A DNA stretch of 64,000 bases. It comes from G963667675 sp965249215. GTDB taxonomy: Bacteria > Chloroflexota > Dehalococcoidia > Lucifugimonadales > UBA3495. Location of the stretch: NCBI GenBank assembly GCA_965249215.1, contig CBDFLN010000002.1, positions 186,001 to 250,000 on the forward strand. Reading direction: 5' to 3'. Below, piece after piece: positions 34,576-43,774 of this stretch (within the stretch, counting starts at the first letter, position 1; each line of letters begins with the position of its first letter). Both the position numbers and the translations under genes were made by a program. The notes under the pieces are model-generated. The model saw only the letters and a list, made by a program, of their open reading frames with translations, searched no databases and was not told where the DNA came from.

Positions 34576-35565
34576 CTATGCCGTTTCTATCAAAATTCTG
34601 CGATTTCTCAGGGGTATTTCTCTTCGGACGTCATCCGGCAGGCCGTCATAAGTCTCAAGCAGTTTGTCTACTAGGTCGTTAGGCCCCCACAAGCGAATCT
34701 GGAAGAAAGACCTTTCGTTCTCATTCCGGACCGCCTTTGTGAAATCGCCGAGGCTAACCAGCAAACCATGTTCGGCGCCGAATGACCCGATATTGCCCTG
34801 GAGGCGGTTGTAGTCGGGCAGATCTACGGCGCTGCGGCCAGATTTGACTTGAACGCATAGCCGCGGATCTCCAAAGCCCATATCACCCTGCCCAGCTAGG
34901 ACGTCTACGCCGCCGTCCGGCCCAGGCCGAGTTTCCAATGCGCGGTAGCCTGACGCTCTCAGGATTTCGGCAACGAGGCACTCCATCCGGGTGCCTGAAA
35001 ACCTGTCACGGATGCGATCTACGATTCGGTCATAAATTTGCTCTTCCAAGTCGACTTGGAATTCAGTCTCTTCGTTGACGGGAGAGACAGTCTCTCCGTC
35101 GGTTGCTATATCTCCACTCAGATGTTTGCCTAATATGCCGTCGATACGTGCCTCGGCGTTATTTGCCCGTACACGAAATACTGTTGCCAATCCACCCATG
35201 GAATTCAATAAATCCCGGTCGAAATAGGAGCGTGGAACATCTGGTGTCTTCCAGTCCACCGAACGCACGTGAGAGGCTTCCAACTCTTCCCGATACTGGT
35301 AATCGCCAGACGCCCTACCCACATTGACGACTCGCGGGCTCTTTCGAGGTAGCACAATCATGTCGCCGACGCGAATTTCGTGGATGAAATTCCACACCTG
35401 GTCCGCCGAGTTCCTGGTCGGCATATGTTCTCGGAGCGACTCTCTACTGTTGAAACCGCCAGCGCTATACCCTACTCCAAAGTCTATGCCGGCTAGCCCT
35501 TGGGACAAAAATGTTTCCTCGTATTCGCCCATTCTCCCGGCTCTAACTACCCAGACAGTCAACAT
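34576..35565 (-). CDS. Mrr-type restriction endonuclease-like protein
   Basis: The 329-aa protein begins MLTVWVVRAGRMGEYEETFL, an N-terminal domain commonly seen in Mrr-like 'restriction system' proteins. Its C-terminal PD-(D/E)xK domain has MECLVAEILRASGY (helix with Glu), then GPDGGVDVLAG and LCVQVKSG, which supply the D...QxK catalytic set. Mrr enzymes cut modified DNA. ATG 35565 has GGGAGG very close upstream; the frame extends to a TTG at 35586. No methyltransferase is adjacent, as expected for a type IV enzyme. Lower GC than the flanks suggests transfer. Confidence 0.88.
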   Translation of the reverse strand: MLTVWVVRAGRMGEYEETFLSQGLAGIDFGVGYSAGGFNSRESLREHMPTRNSADQVWNFIHEIRVGDMIVLPRKSPRVVNVGRASGDYQYREELEASHVRSVDWKTPDVPRSYFDRDLLNSMGGLATVFRVRANNAEARIDGILGKHLSGDIATDGETVSPVNEETEFQVDLEEQIYDRIVDRIRDRFSGTRMECLVAEILRASGYRALETRPGPDGGVDVLAGQGDMGFGDPRLCVQVKSGRSAVDLPDYNRLQGNIGSFGAEHGLLVSLGDFTKAVRNENERSFFQIRLWGPNDLVDKLLETYDGLPDDVRREIPLRNRRILIETA

Positions 35566-35688
35566 TCTCCTCCCGGTCGGCAGCAAAGCCTGCCAATTTC
35601 TCGACTTGATGATACCCCAACCGGGTTGCTACCCGTCCCATATCCGATAAACTCACTTGCAAGAACGAGCCTTCGGGCCCAACGGGCT

Positions 35689-35928
35689 CTAGGCGTCATC
35701 CAACCGGACAAACAAGTGTCCATCGCTGACGCTCACGGGGAAGGAGAACATGCGGGCAATTGGGCCGTTGATGCATTCGCCTTGGGTATGTTCGAAGCGC
35801 CACCCGTGGTCGGGGCACATAAACACCGAGCCCTCGTTGGAAACCGTGCCGCCCGCATGGGGACACACCATGGACAGCAGCAGATAGCCCTTCCTCCCAC
35901 GTACAAGGTAGAAATGCTCTTCATCCAC
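35689..35928 (-). CDS. Small Rieske-type [2Fe-2S] protein (start uncertain)
   Basis: The 79-aa minimal frame has both Rieske ligand boxes, CPHAGG (Cys22, His24) and CPDHGWRF (Cys38, His41), followed by a typical GECINGP and strand SFPVSV. GTG 35928 is the first standard start. However, the frame is open without an ATG back to a stop at about 36017 and would add plausible Rieske strands (SKLPTLVTVDEE), so the gene may be 5'-truncated or use a non-standard start. It lies 200 bp from the IS1380 element. It is probably a ferredoxin component for an oxygenase. Confidence 0.65.
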   Translation of the reverse strand: MDEEHFYLVRGRKGYLLLSMVCPHAGGTVSNEGSVFMCPDHGWRFEHTQGECINGPIARMFSFPVSVSDGHLFVRLDDA

Positions 35929-36135
35929 CGTAACGAGGGTGGGGAGTTTGCTGAATGACGACTCGAGGCCCAGGTCTATATCGGTTGCTTCCAGAGGGGC
36001 GCCTCTCTGCTGCCGGCGGGCGACTTACGAGCCCAGATAGGGCTGTCCGCAGTATAGCCTATGGGCCGGGGCTGTCGGGTCGACGGGTCAATCTTGACGC
36101 GCCGTGGGATTTGGTGGAGTATAGGGCCGCGGCGC

Positions 36136-36140
36136 ATTAG
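36136..36140. repeat. Target-site duplication of the IS1380 element (ATTAG)
   Basis: ATTAG precedes the left end of the element and recurs at 37860-37864 directly after the right end. Short 4-5 bp duplications fit the IS1380 family. Confidence 0.8.
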
Positions 36141-37859
36141 CCCGAATCCACCGAAGGAGGGCGTCGGGTTAGCGTCCTGAAGCGGCAAGAAGGTGCTCCT
36201 GTGCTTCTGGGATAATGGTTTTGTAGCAAAAAACCGACCCCGGAAAAGGAGCACCCAATAGATGCTGCCACGCAACCACCCCGACCGGATCCAAATCACC
36301 TTCGACGACCGCCGCTTGGTGGCCAATGCCGGGCTGCTCCTTCCGGCCACCCTGGCGCGGCACCTCGGCCTGCCCGAACTCGTCCGGCAGCGCCTCGACC
36401 TGGGCGATGCCCCGGGGCGGGCGAACACGAGCGACAAGATGATGACGCTGGTGGCGTCTGCGCTGGCTGGGGGCGACTGCATTGACGACGCCGATGTGTT
36501 GCGCACCGGGGGGACGGCCTGCACCCTGGGCGGCACGGTCAAGGCGCCATCCACCCTGGGCACCTTCCTGCGCAGCTTCCGGTGGGGCCACGTCCGTCAA
36601 CTCGACCGGGTGAGCCGCGAGTTGCTGGCCCGGGCTTGGCAGGCCGGGGCGGGACCCGGCGACGGGCCCCTGACCATTGACCTGGACTCCACCATCTGCG
36701 AGACCTACGGACTGGCCAAGGAGGGCGCACGCCACCACGGCTATACCGGCAAGCGGGGCTATCACCCGCTGTTGGCCGTCGCCGCCGGCACCGGCGACGT
36801 GCTGATGTCCCGGCTGCGCGAGGGCCGCGCCAACACCGCCCGGGGCGCCGCCCACTTTCTGCGGGAGACGGTGGGGCGGGTACGCTACGCCGGGGCCAAC
36901 GGACGACTCACGCTACGGGCCGACAGCGGGTTCTACACTCATGGCGTGGTATCCGTCTGCCGCAAGATGGATGTCCGCTTCTCCATCACCATCCGCCAGC
37001 ACAAGAGCCTGCGCAATCTCATCGAGACGATACCCGAGGATGCCTGGACTCCCATTCCCTACTGGATGGACGGCGCCGCCGATGTGGCCGAGACCACCTG
37101 CACTCCCTTCCAGAGTGAACCTGACGCCGCGCCGGTGCGGCTCATCGTCCGGCGTGTGAAGCCCACGCCCGGTTCCCAGTTGGCCCTCTTCGCCAAATAC
37201 AGCTATCACGGCTTCATCACCGACCGGGACGGGGAGTTGCTCGAACTGGAGGCTGACCATCGCCGCCACGCCGAGATCGAGAATGCCATACGCGACCTCA
37301 AGTACGGCGTCGGGCTCAACCATCTCCCCTCGGGCCGCTTCGCCGCCAACGGCGCCTGGCTGGCCGTCCAGACGATGGCCCACAACCTGGCCCGCTGGAC
37401 CGCGCGGATCGGTCTGGGAGAGCGGATAGCCACCACCAAGACCCTCCGGCGGCGGTTCTTCTCCCTGGCCGGACGGCTCACCCGCTCGGCACGCCGGTTG
37501 ACCCTGCATCTTCCGGATCGCTGGCCTTGGGCTGAGAAGTTCAGCCGCGCCTTGGCCCGGCTGCGAGCCATTCCACTCCCGGCCTGACGGCACCGTCGGC
37601 GACCGACCCACCCACCGGACAACCGAAGATCCCCGCAGACTCGCGCCAGCCCGGTCCGAGAGAGTTCCCTGTTGCGTATTCTCTCGCCATCCCGCGCATC
37701 GCAGCTCCTGCAGACGGCCATAGGGGCCCCTGTGCGGCGATGAAGACCGTCCGCCGACCTCCCTACCCCAAATGGAACCCAGGCTATTTCCCCTGTAGCT
37801 CCCTCATCCCCCTTCCGCTTTCCTCACGCCGTCCATCGGTGTCCTTCGGTGGATTCGGG
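36141..37859 (+). mobile_element. IS1380-family insertion sequence (1719 bp)
   Basis: The ends are an 18-bp perfect inverted repeat, CCCGAATCCACCGAAGGA at 36141-36158 against 37842-37859, flanked by ATTAG on both sides. It contains one full transposase gene. Its right end stops 25 bp before the GatC-like gene, so insertion displaced that gene's original promoter. The roughly 250 bp after the transposase stop inside the element holds no gene. Confidence 0.93.
36262..37587 (+). CDS. IS1380-family transposase
   Basis: The 441-aa DDE transposase has the first Asp in LTIDLDSTICETYG, the second in LTLRADSGFYTHG and the C-terminal Glu in HRRHAEIENAIRDLKYG, followed by the usual helical tail (WLAVQTMAHNLARWTAR). 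The length and motif spacing are those of complete IS1380 transposases. No frameshift is visible, so the copy is probably active. Confidence 0.95.
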   Translation: MLPRNHPDRIQITFDDRRLVANAGLLLPATLARHLGLPELVRQRLDLGDAPGRANTSDKMMTLVASALAGGDCIDDADVLRTGGTACTLGGTVKAPSTLGTFLRSFRWGHVRQLDRVSRELLARAWQAGAGPGDGPLTIDLDSTICETYGLAKEGARHHGYTGKRGYHPLLAVAAGTGDVLMSRLREGRANTARGAAHFLRETVGRVRYAGANGRLTLRADSGFYTHGVVSVCRKMDVRFSITIRQHKSLRNLIETIPEDAWTPIPYWMDGAADVAETTCTPFQSEPDAAPVRLIVRRVKPTPGSQLALFAKYSYHGFITDRDGELLELEADHRRHAEIENAIRDLKYGVGLNHLPSGRFAANGAWLAVQTMAHNLARWTARIGLGERIATTKTLRRRFFSLAGRLTRSARRLTLHLPDRWPWAEKFSRALARLRAIPLPA

Positions 37860-37884
37860 ATTAGACTAAAGGCCGGAGGCTGTT

Positions 37885-38076
37885 GTGGCGGACCTGAGTA
37901 GAGATGAAATCCGGGCTATGGGCCATGCCGTCGGCCTGGAAATACAAGAGCCCGACCTTACCGAAGTCATGCACAGCCTGAACGCCTTGCTGGAATCCCT
38001 GGACCGGATCAACCCGCCCGGCTTGGACGGCGTGGAGCCGTTGCCTATCCTTCTTCCCCCGGGCCAGGCCGCCTAA
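37885..38076 (+). CDS. GatC/AtzG-like small protein
   Basis: The 63-aa product, MADLSRDEIRAMGHAVGLEI ... NALLESLDRINPPGLDGVEP, matches the helical bundle and the C-terminal 'L-x-D-GVEP' pattern of GatC-type amidotransferase subunits and the related AtzG-like proteins. These wrap around an amidase partner. GGAGG precedes GTG 37885. No amidase gene follows here; the next genes are etfA-etfB on the other strand. So the partner is elsewhere, or the gene is an orphan separated by the IS1380 insertion. Confidence 0.6.
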   Translation: MADLSRDEIRAMGHAVGLEIQEPDLTEVMHSLNALLESLDRINPPGLDGVEPLPILLPPGQAA

Positions 38077-38130
38077 CCGCCAATCCCCAGCATTGCGGCG
38101 GGTAGACCCCAGCGAGACGGGGCCTGGAAG

Positions 38131-39129
38131 CTAGGCTTGGGTCAACTCCCGCACCGCTTCCTGGAATGCCGGCACCACCTGCTGCCAGTCTCCCACCACC
38201 CCGTAACGGGCCTCTTTGAAGATATTGGCCTCGGCGTCCTTGTTGATGGCCACTATGACCTTGGCGCCGGAGCATCCGGCCATGTGCTGGCTGGCCCCGG
38301 AAATCGCGACCGTGATGTACAGGTCCGGGGTGATCGACTTCCCCGTCAACCCCACTTGATAGGCAATGGGAATCCACCCAGAGTCCACCGCCGCACGGGA
38401 CGCCCCCAAGGCGCCGCCCAGAAGCTTGGCCAGTTGCTCCAGTCCCTCGAAGGGCTCAGGCCCACCCAAGCCTCGGCCGCCGGAGACCACCACCCTGGCG
38501 TCCTCCAGCTTGACCCCCGTCGACTCCTCCTCCACGCGTTCCAGGATGCGGTTCTTGGCCTGTGAGGCTTCCAGGTCCACCGGGAACGAGACCACCTCTC
38601 CCTGCCTCGAAGGGTCGGGCTCCCTGGGCTCGTAAACCTTGGGCCGCACCGCCGCAATCTGCGGAGTGTATTCGCAACTCACCACCGCCACCGCGTTGCC
38701 GCCGTACACCGGCCGGTTGGCCAGCAACCGCTTTGAGTCGGGGTCTACCGAGACCTCCAGGCAGTCCTGGGCCAGCCCCACGCCCAGGCGAAAGGCCAGT
38801 CGCGGAGCAAGTTCTCTTCCCTCTTCCGTCCGGCCAATCAGGATGATGTTGGGCGCCGTTTCCCGGCAAAGGGTCTCGATGGCCGCCAGGTACAGGTCTG
38901 CCTGGTAGTCTGCCAGCAACGGGTTGGTCACCGCGTACACCCGGTCGGCGCCGCCTTGAATCGCCTGCTGGGCCGCCCGCTCCACGCTCTGCCCCAACAG
39001 GCCCACGGCCAGCTCCTCGCCGAGGTCGTCGGCCACCCTCCGTCCCGCCTCCAGCAATTCCTGGCCGGTGGAACTCAGGTCTTCCCCCGCGGTTTGGGCT
39101 ACCACCAGCACGCCCGTTGCGTCTGCCAT
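38131..39129 (-). CDS. etfA: Electron transfer flavoprotein, alpha subunit
   Basis: The 332-aa protein has the FAD-binding signature GLTGKSITPDLYITVAISG with ASQHMAG after it, in the C-terminal domain. The N-terminal half is the usual Rossmann-like domain (VLLGQ-type strands, LIGRTEEGRELAPRLAFRLG). ETF carries electrons from acyl-CoA and other dehydrogenases to the quinone pool. It follows etfB on the same strand after 78 nt. Confidence 0.95.
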   Translation of the reverse strand: MADATGVLVVAQTAGEDLSSTGQELLEAGRRVADDLGEELAVGLLGQSVERAAQQAIQGGADRVYAVTNPLLADYQADLYLAAIETLCRETAPNIILIGRTEEGRELAPRLAFRLGVGLAQDCLEVSVDPDSKRLLANRPVYGGNAVAVVSCEYTPQIAAVRPKVYEPREPDPSRQGEVVSFPVDLEASQAKNRILERVEEESTGVKLEDARVVVSGGRGLGGPEPFEGLEQLAKLLGGALGASRAAVDSGWIPIAYQVGLTGKSITPDLYITVAISGASQHMAGCSGAKVIVAINKDAEANIFKEARYGVVGDWQQVVPAFQEAVRELTQA

Positions 39130-39207
39130 CTGCTTTCCTCCGGATAGTCGGAGTTGCGGCGCCGTCGGTCCGCAATCTCCCGTGATTGCCCTTTACCTGA
39201 TCGCCTT

Positions 39208-40008
39208 CTAAATGAGCTTGGCTTCCCTCAGCTTGAACGCCAGTTGACGTCCGGCGTCGGCCGCATCGTCTCCCTCGATGATTTCGCATTCCTGGCTACT
39301 CTGCGGTATGAACAGTTCCCGCAGCGACACCCGCGGCTGCAACTCGTCAAGGTCCAGGCCCAGGTCCGCCGCGGTCCATACGGTAGGGCTCTTCCTGGTG
39401 GCCGCCATGATGCCCCGCAGCGTCGGGTAACGGGGTTGCCCCAGTTCGTTGCTCACGGTGACCAACGCAGGCAGCGGGGCCTCGTTCACCGTGTAACCCG
39501 CCGACGTGGTGCACTCGGCGACCACGGTCCCGTCTTTGACCTCGACCTTGCGGCACAGGGCAATGCACGATACTCCCAGGATTTCGGCCACTCCCAGGGG
39601 CACCTGGGCGTTGTCCCAGTCCGAGGCCTGCCGCCCGCAGATAACCAGGTCGAACCCCTCCAGCTTGCGGATGGCCGCCGCCAGCACTTGGGCCGTGAAA
39701 AAGCTGTCTATGGTGTTCTGGAAGGCATCGTCCTGCAAGAGGACCAGCTCGTCCGCTCCCATGGACAGGGGCTTCTTCATCACGTCCATAGCGAACGACG
39801 TGCCGCTGGAAATGACCGTAATCGCCGCTTCCTGCGAGTCCTTGATTAGCAGGGCCGCCTCTACGGCGTTTTCGTCGAATCCGTTCACAACCGGGGCTAT
39901 GCTGGGAGGCGTGACCACTTTTTTCGCGCCGGAATCAACCTGGAAAGCGGAGGCGGGCATCTCCGGGTCGATCACCTGCTTAGCCAGGACTGCAATTTTC
40001 AATGGCAT
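39208..40008 (-). CDS. etfB: Electron transfer flavoprotein, beta subunit
   Basis: The 266-aa protein begins KIAVLAKQVIDPE and has the ETF-beta core VNGFDENAVEAALLIKD, DLVICGRQASDWDNAQVPLG (AMP-binding/ETF recognition) and NELGQPRYPTLRGIMAA. It pairs with EtfA to form the FAD/AMP heterodimer. It is the first gene of the etfBA operon. Confidence 0.95.
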   Translation of the reverse strand: MPLKIAVLAKQVIDPEMPASAFQVDSGAKKVVTPPSIAPVVNGFDENAVEAALLIKDSQEAAITVISSGTSFAMDVMKKPLSMGADELVLLQDDAFQNTIDSFFTAQVLAAAIRKLEGFDLVICGRQASDWDNAQVPLGVAEILGVSCIALCRKVEVKDGTVVAECTTSAGYTVNEAPLPALVTVSNELGQPRYPTLRGIMAATRKSPTVWTAADLGLDLDELQPRVSLRELFIPQSSQECEIIEGDDAADAGRQLAFKLREAKLI

Positions 40009-40041
40009 CGCCGATTCTCCTCGCCCGCTTTCCGTGTGTGA

Positions 40042-40071
40042 AACATATCACTAAGCTCGACGCAGTGTCAA
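40042..40071 (-). promoter_or_regulatory. Probable promoter of etfB-etfA
   Basis: On the minus strand TTGACA (40071-40066), an 18-nt spacer and TATGTT (40047-40042) lie 34 nt before the etfB ATG. Confidence 0.5.
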
Positions 40072-40214
40072 CGAAGCTGGCCGCGCCCCGCCCGCTGTAG
40101 TCAACGCCGGCTGGCCTTGGACTGGCTGCCCCTGCTCCCCTTCCGACGCCCCCGGTGCGCTTTGAAGCGGTGCCTGGTTCTCCTATCTACCCGGGCAATG
40201 GAAAGCCCGCTGCG

Positions 40215-40223
40215 TGATATAAT
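40215..40223 (+). promoter_or_regulatory. Extended -10 promoter of the htpX-like gene
   Basis: TGATATAAT (extended TG plus consensus TATAAT at 40218-40223), with no strong -35, is 82 nt before the ATG. Confidence 0.55.
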
Positions 40224-40304
40224 GGATTGTACAATAAATTAGCTTGCGGCGGCCCCGCGGGCGGGGGGCCCAGAGCGAAACCCAGGCGTGGAGTCTCGAA
40301 AAAC

Positions 40305-41159
40305 ATGAACACCTTTAAGACCTTCTTCCTGTTGATGCTCCTCAGCGGCATTCTTGTTGCCGTCGGCGGGGCCTTTGGCGGCACGACCGGCATCATAATT
40401 GCCCTTGTGTTCGCTGTGGCCCTCAACTTCTTCGCCTACTGGTCCAGCGACAAGATTGCTTTGAAAATGGCCCACGCCCATCCTGTGACCGAGCAGGAAA
40501 ACCCCGAGCTGTACAGCATCGTCTCCGAGCAGGCCTCGCTGGCCGGTCTTCCCATGCCCAAGGTGTATGAAATCCAGTCTGATTCTCCCAACGCCTTCGC
40601 CACCGGCCGCAACCCCCAGCACGCCACCGTGGCCGTCACCACCGGCATCCGGCGTATCCTGAACCGCCAGGAGTTGGGCGGTGTGCTCGCTCACGAGATG
40701 GCCCACGTGGGCAACCGGGACACTCTGATAATGGCCGTGGTTGCCACCATCGCCGGCGCCATCTCCATGCTGGCCTTCATGGCCCAGATGTCCGCCATCT
40801 TCGGAGGCTTTGGCGGCGGTGGCGGCCGCGACCGCGGCGGCAGCATGATTGGCCTGCTGGTCATCGCCATAGTCATGCCCTTGGCCGCTGCCCTGGTCCG
40901 CGCCGCCATTTCCCGCACCAGGGAGTTTCAAGCCGACGCAACCGGCGCACACACCTCCGGCGATGCCCTAGCCTTGGCCAGCGCCCTGGAGAAGCTCGAG
41001 ATGGGCAGCCAGGCCCGCCCCATGAAGGTGTCCGAAGGCGCATCCCATCTCTTTATCGTCAACCCTCTCAGGGGCCAGTCCATGGCCAACCTCTTCTCCA
41101 CCCATCCTCCCATCCAGGAGCGGGTGCGCCGGCTGCGGGATACCCGGCCCAACTTCTAG
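40305..41159 (+). CDS. htpX: HtpX-like M48 membrane metalloprotease
   Basis: The 284-aa protein has two N-terminal TM helices, the zinc motif HEMAH (in LAHEMAHVGNRD), a further hydrophobic hairpin, and the third ligand region in SRTREFQADATGA. It ends STHPPIQERVRRL, typical of HtpX. It degrades misfolded membrane proteins. ATG 40305 gives the family N-terminus MNTFKTFFLL; the open frame back to 40227 is not conserved. Confidence 0.93.
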   Translation: MNTFKTFFLLMLLSGILVAVGGAFGGTTGIIIALVFAVALNFFAYWSSDKIALKMAHAHPVTEQENPELYSIVSEQASLAGLPMPKVYEIQSDSPNAFATGRNPQHATVAVTTGIRRILNRQELGGVLAHEMAHVGNRDTLIMAVVATIAGAISMLAFMAQMSAIFGGFGGGGGRDRGGSMIGLLVIAIVMPLAAALVRAAISRTREFQADATGAHTSGDALALASALEKLEMGSQARPMKVSEGASHLFIVNPLRGQSMANLFSTHPPIQERVRRLRDTRPNF

Positions 41160-41320
41160 CCCCTGTCGCCCTCCCTTCCATCGTAAGGAACGGCCCTGCC
41201 TTCCTCCGTTTCCAGCTGGGAAAAGATAGGGAGTCCCCCAGGCCCGGCCCCGTCGCGACTCCGGCTATTCCGGCCTCACTCCCCATTCCCTTCCTTACGC
41301 TATAATTGCCGGGCTACGAC

Positions 41321-42682
41321 ATGGGTGGTTGCCTCTTGATACTGCTTAGGCCGGTGTTGACCCTCGCCCTGGGGGTCCTGTTCTTCGTCGCGTTCCTTTG
41401 GTGGGGCTTGCAGGACAACGTCACCGGCAAGCTCCTCACCGCCGAGTTCTATACCGATACCATCTCCCAGGAGGACGCCTACAACCGCATATACGACCAG
41501 GTCTTACTGGACGAGGAGTTGGAGGAGACGACCCAGGACTTGCTGGGCGGCGTCCAGGTGGTGAGCCAGGCGGAAATTGCGGCCCTGCTCCGGGACATAC
41601 TCCCTCCCGACTACCTCCAGTCTCAGACCGAGGTTTCTATCCAGCGAACCGTCGAATACTTCAGGGGCGACCGGGAGACGTTGGACATCTACGTGGCGCT
41701 CGGGCCTCCATTGGACAACGTCAGGCCCGTCGTCCTCGCATACATCGACCAGCGCATTGACGGGTTGGAAGAGCAGGACTTGGGCCGGTTGCAGTGCACC
41801 GAACAACAGGCCAACGACGTGGCCGACATTTACCGCGACCGTTGGCAGCGGCTGTCCCAGGGCGAAGCGCCCTCGAGCATACCTTCCCTGGCCTCATTCG
41901 AGGAAGTGTGCCGCGAGACCATATTCGAGTTAGCTTTCGAGGACCTGCTCGCCAAGGCTGGCCTGGATAACCGGGCGAGGCAGGACCTGCGGGCTCAGCG
42001 GGGCGACCTGAAGGAACACTTCAGGAAGGGAGAGGCGAAAGAAGTCTTGAAGTTGGCCGCCCGCCCCTTGGCCGGCCCGTTAATCGATGACGCCATCCAG
42101 GATATCCGGGACCGCCTCGACTCTCAGGACCGGTTTGACCTGATTCGCAACGTCGCCGACTGGAACAACACCGACGAGCAGGAGCTCCGGGCTGACTTGG
42201 ACTCGGCCCGGGACGTATTCTCCCGCGGCAGGCAGTCCGCCAAGTGGGGCGCCTTAGTCGTGCTGGTCCTTAGCTCTGTTCTCATGCTGCTGCTTCACTT
42301 TCCGAGACTCAAGAACGGCCTGCTTTTCCTGGGATTCACCATGTTTTCCACCGGCCTGTTCTTCTACATCGCCGGTAGGGTTGCCGCGGCCCAACTGCCC
42401 GGGCGTGTACGGGACCTGGTGGAATTGGGCTCGGACCAGTTGACCGACGTGCCGCCGTCGATCACTGAACTTGGAGAAGACCTTCTGGTCTCTTTCGGGA
42501 GACAACTTGTTGGCGGTGTCGATGTCCCCGCCTTGGTCGTGCTGATCGTAGGCGTCGTCGTGTTCGGAACGTCCTTCTTCGTCGACCGCCTGTTGTCCCC
42601 TTTGCGCTCCCTCTGGGACAGCCCCGGCGACGAACAGCGACCTCCGCCTAGCTCAGACGCCCAGGATTCCGGGGAATGGTGA
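41321..42682 (+). CDS. Membrane protein with large extracytoplasmic domain, unknown
   Basis: The 453-aa product has an N-terminal TM helix (LLILLRPVLTLALGVLFFVA), a hydrophilic region of about 240 residues rich in Glu/Asp/Arg helices (VSQAEIAALLRDILPPDYLQ), and two or three TM helices near the C-terminus. I do not recognise the family. ATG 41321 is preferred; an in-frame TTG lies at 41306. It sits downstream of htpX with 161 nt between and may share its stress context, but nothing shows this directly. Confidence 0.65.
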   Translation: MGGCLLILLRPVLTLALGVLFFVAFLWWGLQDNVTGKLLTAEFYTDTISQEDAYNRIYDQVLLDEELEETTQDLLGGVQVVSQAEIAALLRDILPPDYLQSQTEVSIQRTVEYFRGDRETLDIYVALGPPLDNVRPVVLAYIDQRIDGLEEQDLGRLQCTEQQANDVADIYRDRWQRLSQGEAPSSIPSLASFEEVCRETIFELAFEDLLAKAGLDNRARQDLRAQRGDLKEHFRKGEAKEVLKLAARPLAGPLIDDAIQDIRDRLDSQDRFDLIRNVADWNNTDEQELRADLDSARDVFSRGRQSAKWGALVVLVLSSVLMLLLHFPRLKNGLLFLGFTMFSTGLFFYIAGRVAAAQLPGRVRDLVELGSDQLTDVPPSITELGEDLLVSFGRQLVGGVDVPALVVLIVGVVVFGTSFFVDRLLSPLRSLWDSPGDEQRPPPSSDAQDSGEW

Positions 42683-42735
42683 CATCCCGCCGGCTGCCCC
42701 TGCGACGAGCGAGCCGGCCGTCTGCCCCGGCCGTG

Positions 42736-43689
42736 CTATAGCCGCGCCCCCACAAACTGCGGGTATCCCATCAAGAACTCCGCTGCGGACAAGGCCCTGC
42801 GCCCCTCCAGTTGCAGCGACTTCAGCCCCAATACCCCGTCGGCGGTGCCTACTCCCACAGGCGTTTCGCCCGCCTCCAGCCGTACCACTTCTCCAGGCGT
42901 TGCCGCCGCCCCCATTGCCGGCAGGGCCGTAACCTCCAGAAGCTTCAATGTCTTGCCGTCCCAGTTGGTGAAGAGCCCCGGCCACGGGCTGAACGCCCGG
43001 CGTCGTCTCTCCAACTCCCAAGCCGGCGTCTTCCAATCTGCTTCTCCGTCCCTCCGCTCCAACCGGCGGGTTGTCGTGGCCAGCGCCGCGTCCTGGGCTG
43101 TCGCTGTGACTTCCCCGGCCGCCCAGGGGCCCAAGGTGTCCAGGAGCAACCGTGCCCCTGCTTGGAACAGCTCCAGCGTCAAGTCGTTGGCCGTTTCATT
43201 TCCCGACAGGGGATATGCCAGTTGAGCGACAATAGGCCCTGTGTCCATTCCCTCGTCCAGCAGCATTAAAGTCACTCCCGTAACCGTTTCCCCCTCCAGG
43301 ATTGCCGTGGCCACTGGGGAAGGACCCCGGTACTTGGGCAGCAACGAGGGATGCAGGTTCAGGCATCCCAGGGACGGCGCGTTCAGCGCCGCCGCCGGCA
43401 GCAACTGGCCGTAGGCGGCGACCACAATTGCGTCGGCCCCAAGCCCCGCCAATTGCTGCTGCGCCGCCTCGTTGCGCAGGCTGGCCGGCTGGAACACCGG
43501 GAGGCCCAGCTCCAAGGCGCAGCCCTTCAACGGCGGCATCTCCACCGCCCGGCCCCTTCCTTTGGGGCGGTCCGGCCGGGTATACACCGCTATGACCTCC
43601 GCCACTTCGGACTGGGTCAGGGCCTGCAACACCGGCGCCGCGAACGCCGGCGTCCCCATGAACACAACGCGTATTTTATCCTTGGACAT
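42736..43689 (-). CDS. fmt: Methionyl-tRNA formyltransferase
   Basis: The 317-aa enzyme formylates initiator Met-tRNA. Motifs: VVFMGTPAFAAPVLQAL, TRPDRPKGRG, then NLHPSLLPKYRGPSPV (the SLLPxxRG folate loop with catalytic Asn/His) and LLDEGMDTGPI with the catalytic Asp. The C-terminal OB-like domain is complete. The usual partner def is not adjacent. It is divergent from the leader and rpsP operon. Confidence 0.97.
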   Translation of the reverse strand: MSKDKIRVVFMGTPAFAAPVLQALTQSEVAEVIAVYTRPDRPKGRGRAVEMPPLKGCALELGLPVFQPASLRNEAAQQQLAGLGADAIVVAAYGQLLPAAALNAPSLGCLNLHPSLLPKYRGPSPVATAILEGETVTGVTLMLLDEGMDTGPIVAQLAYPLSGNETANDLTLELFQAGARLLLDTLGPWAAGEVTATAQDAALATTTRRLERRDGEADWKTPAWELERRRRAFSPWPGLFTNWDGKTLKLLEVTALPAMGAAATPGEVVRLEAGETPVGVGTADGVLGLKSLQLEGRRALSAAEFLMGYPQFVGARL

Positions 43690-43727
43690 TTCGGCCCCTA
43701 GACGGCTCTTCGCCTACCTATTTCACC

Positions 43728-43757
43728 TTGACAGTCACGCTGCGCCGTTGCTAGAAT
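43728..43757 (+). promoter_or_regulatory. Promoter P1 of the structured leader
   Basis: TTGACA (43728-43733), an 18-nt spacer and TAGAAT (43752-43757). The predicted transcript would begin at about 43764 and run into the structured leader. Confidence 0.65.
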
Positions 43758-43774
43758 AAGGGAACCGTCTACCG

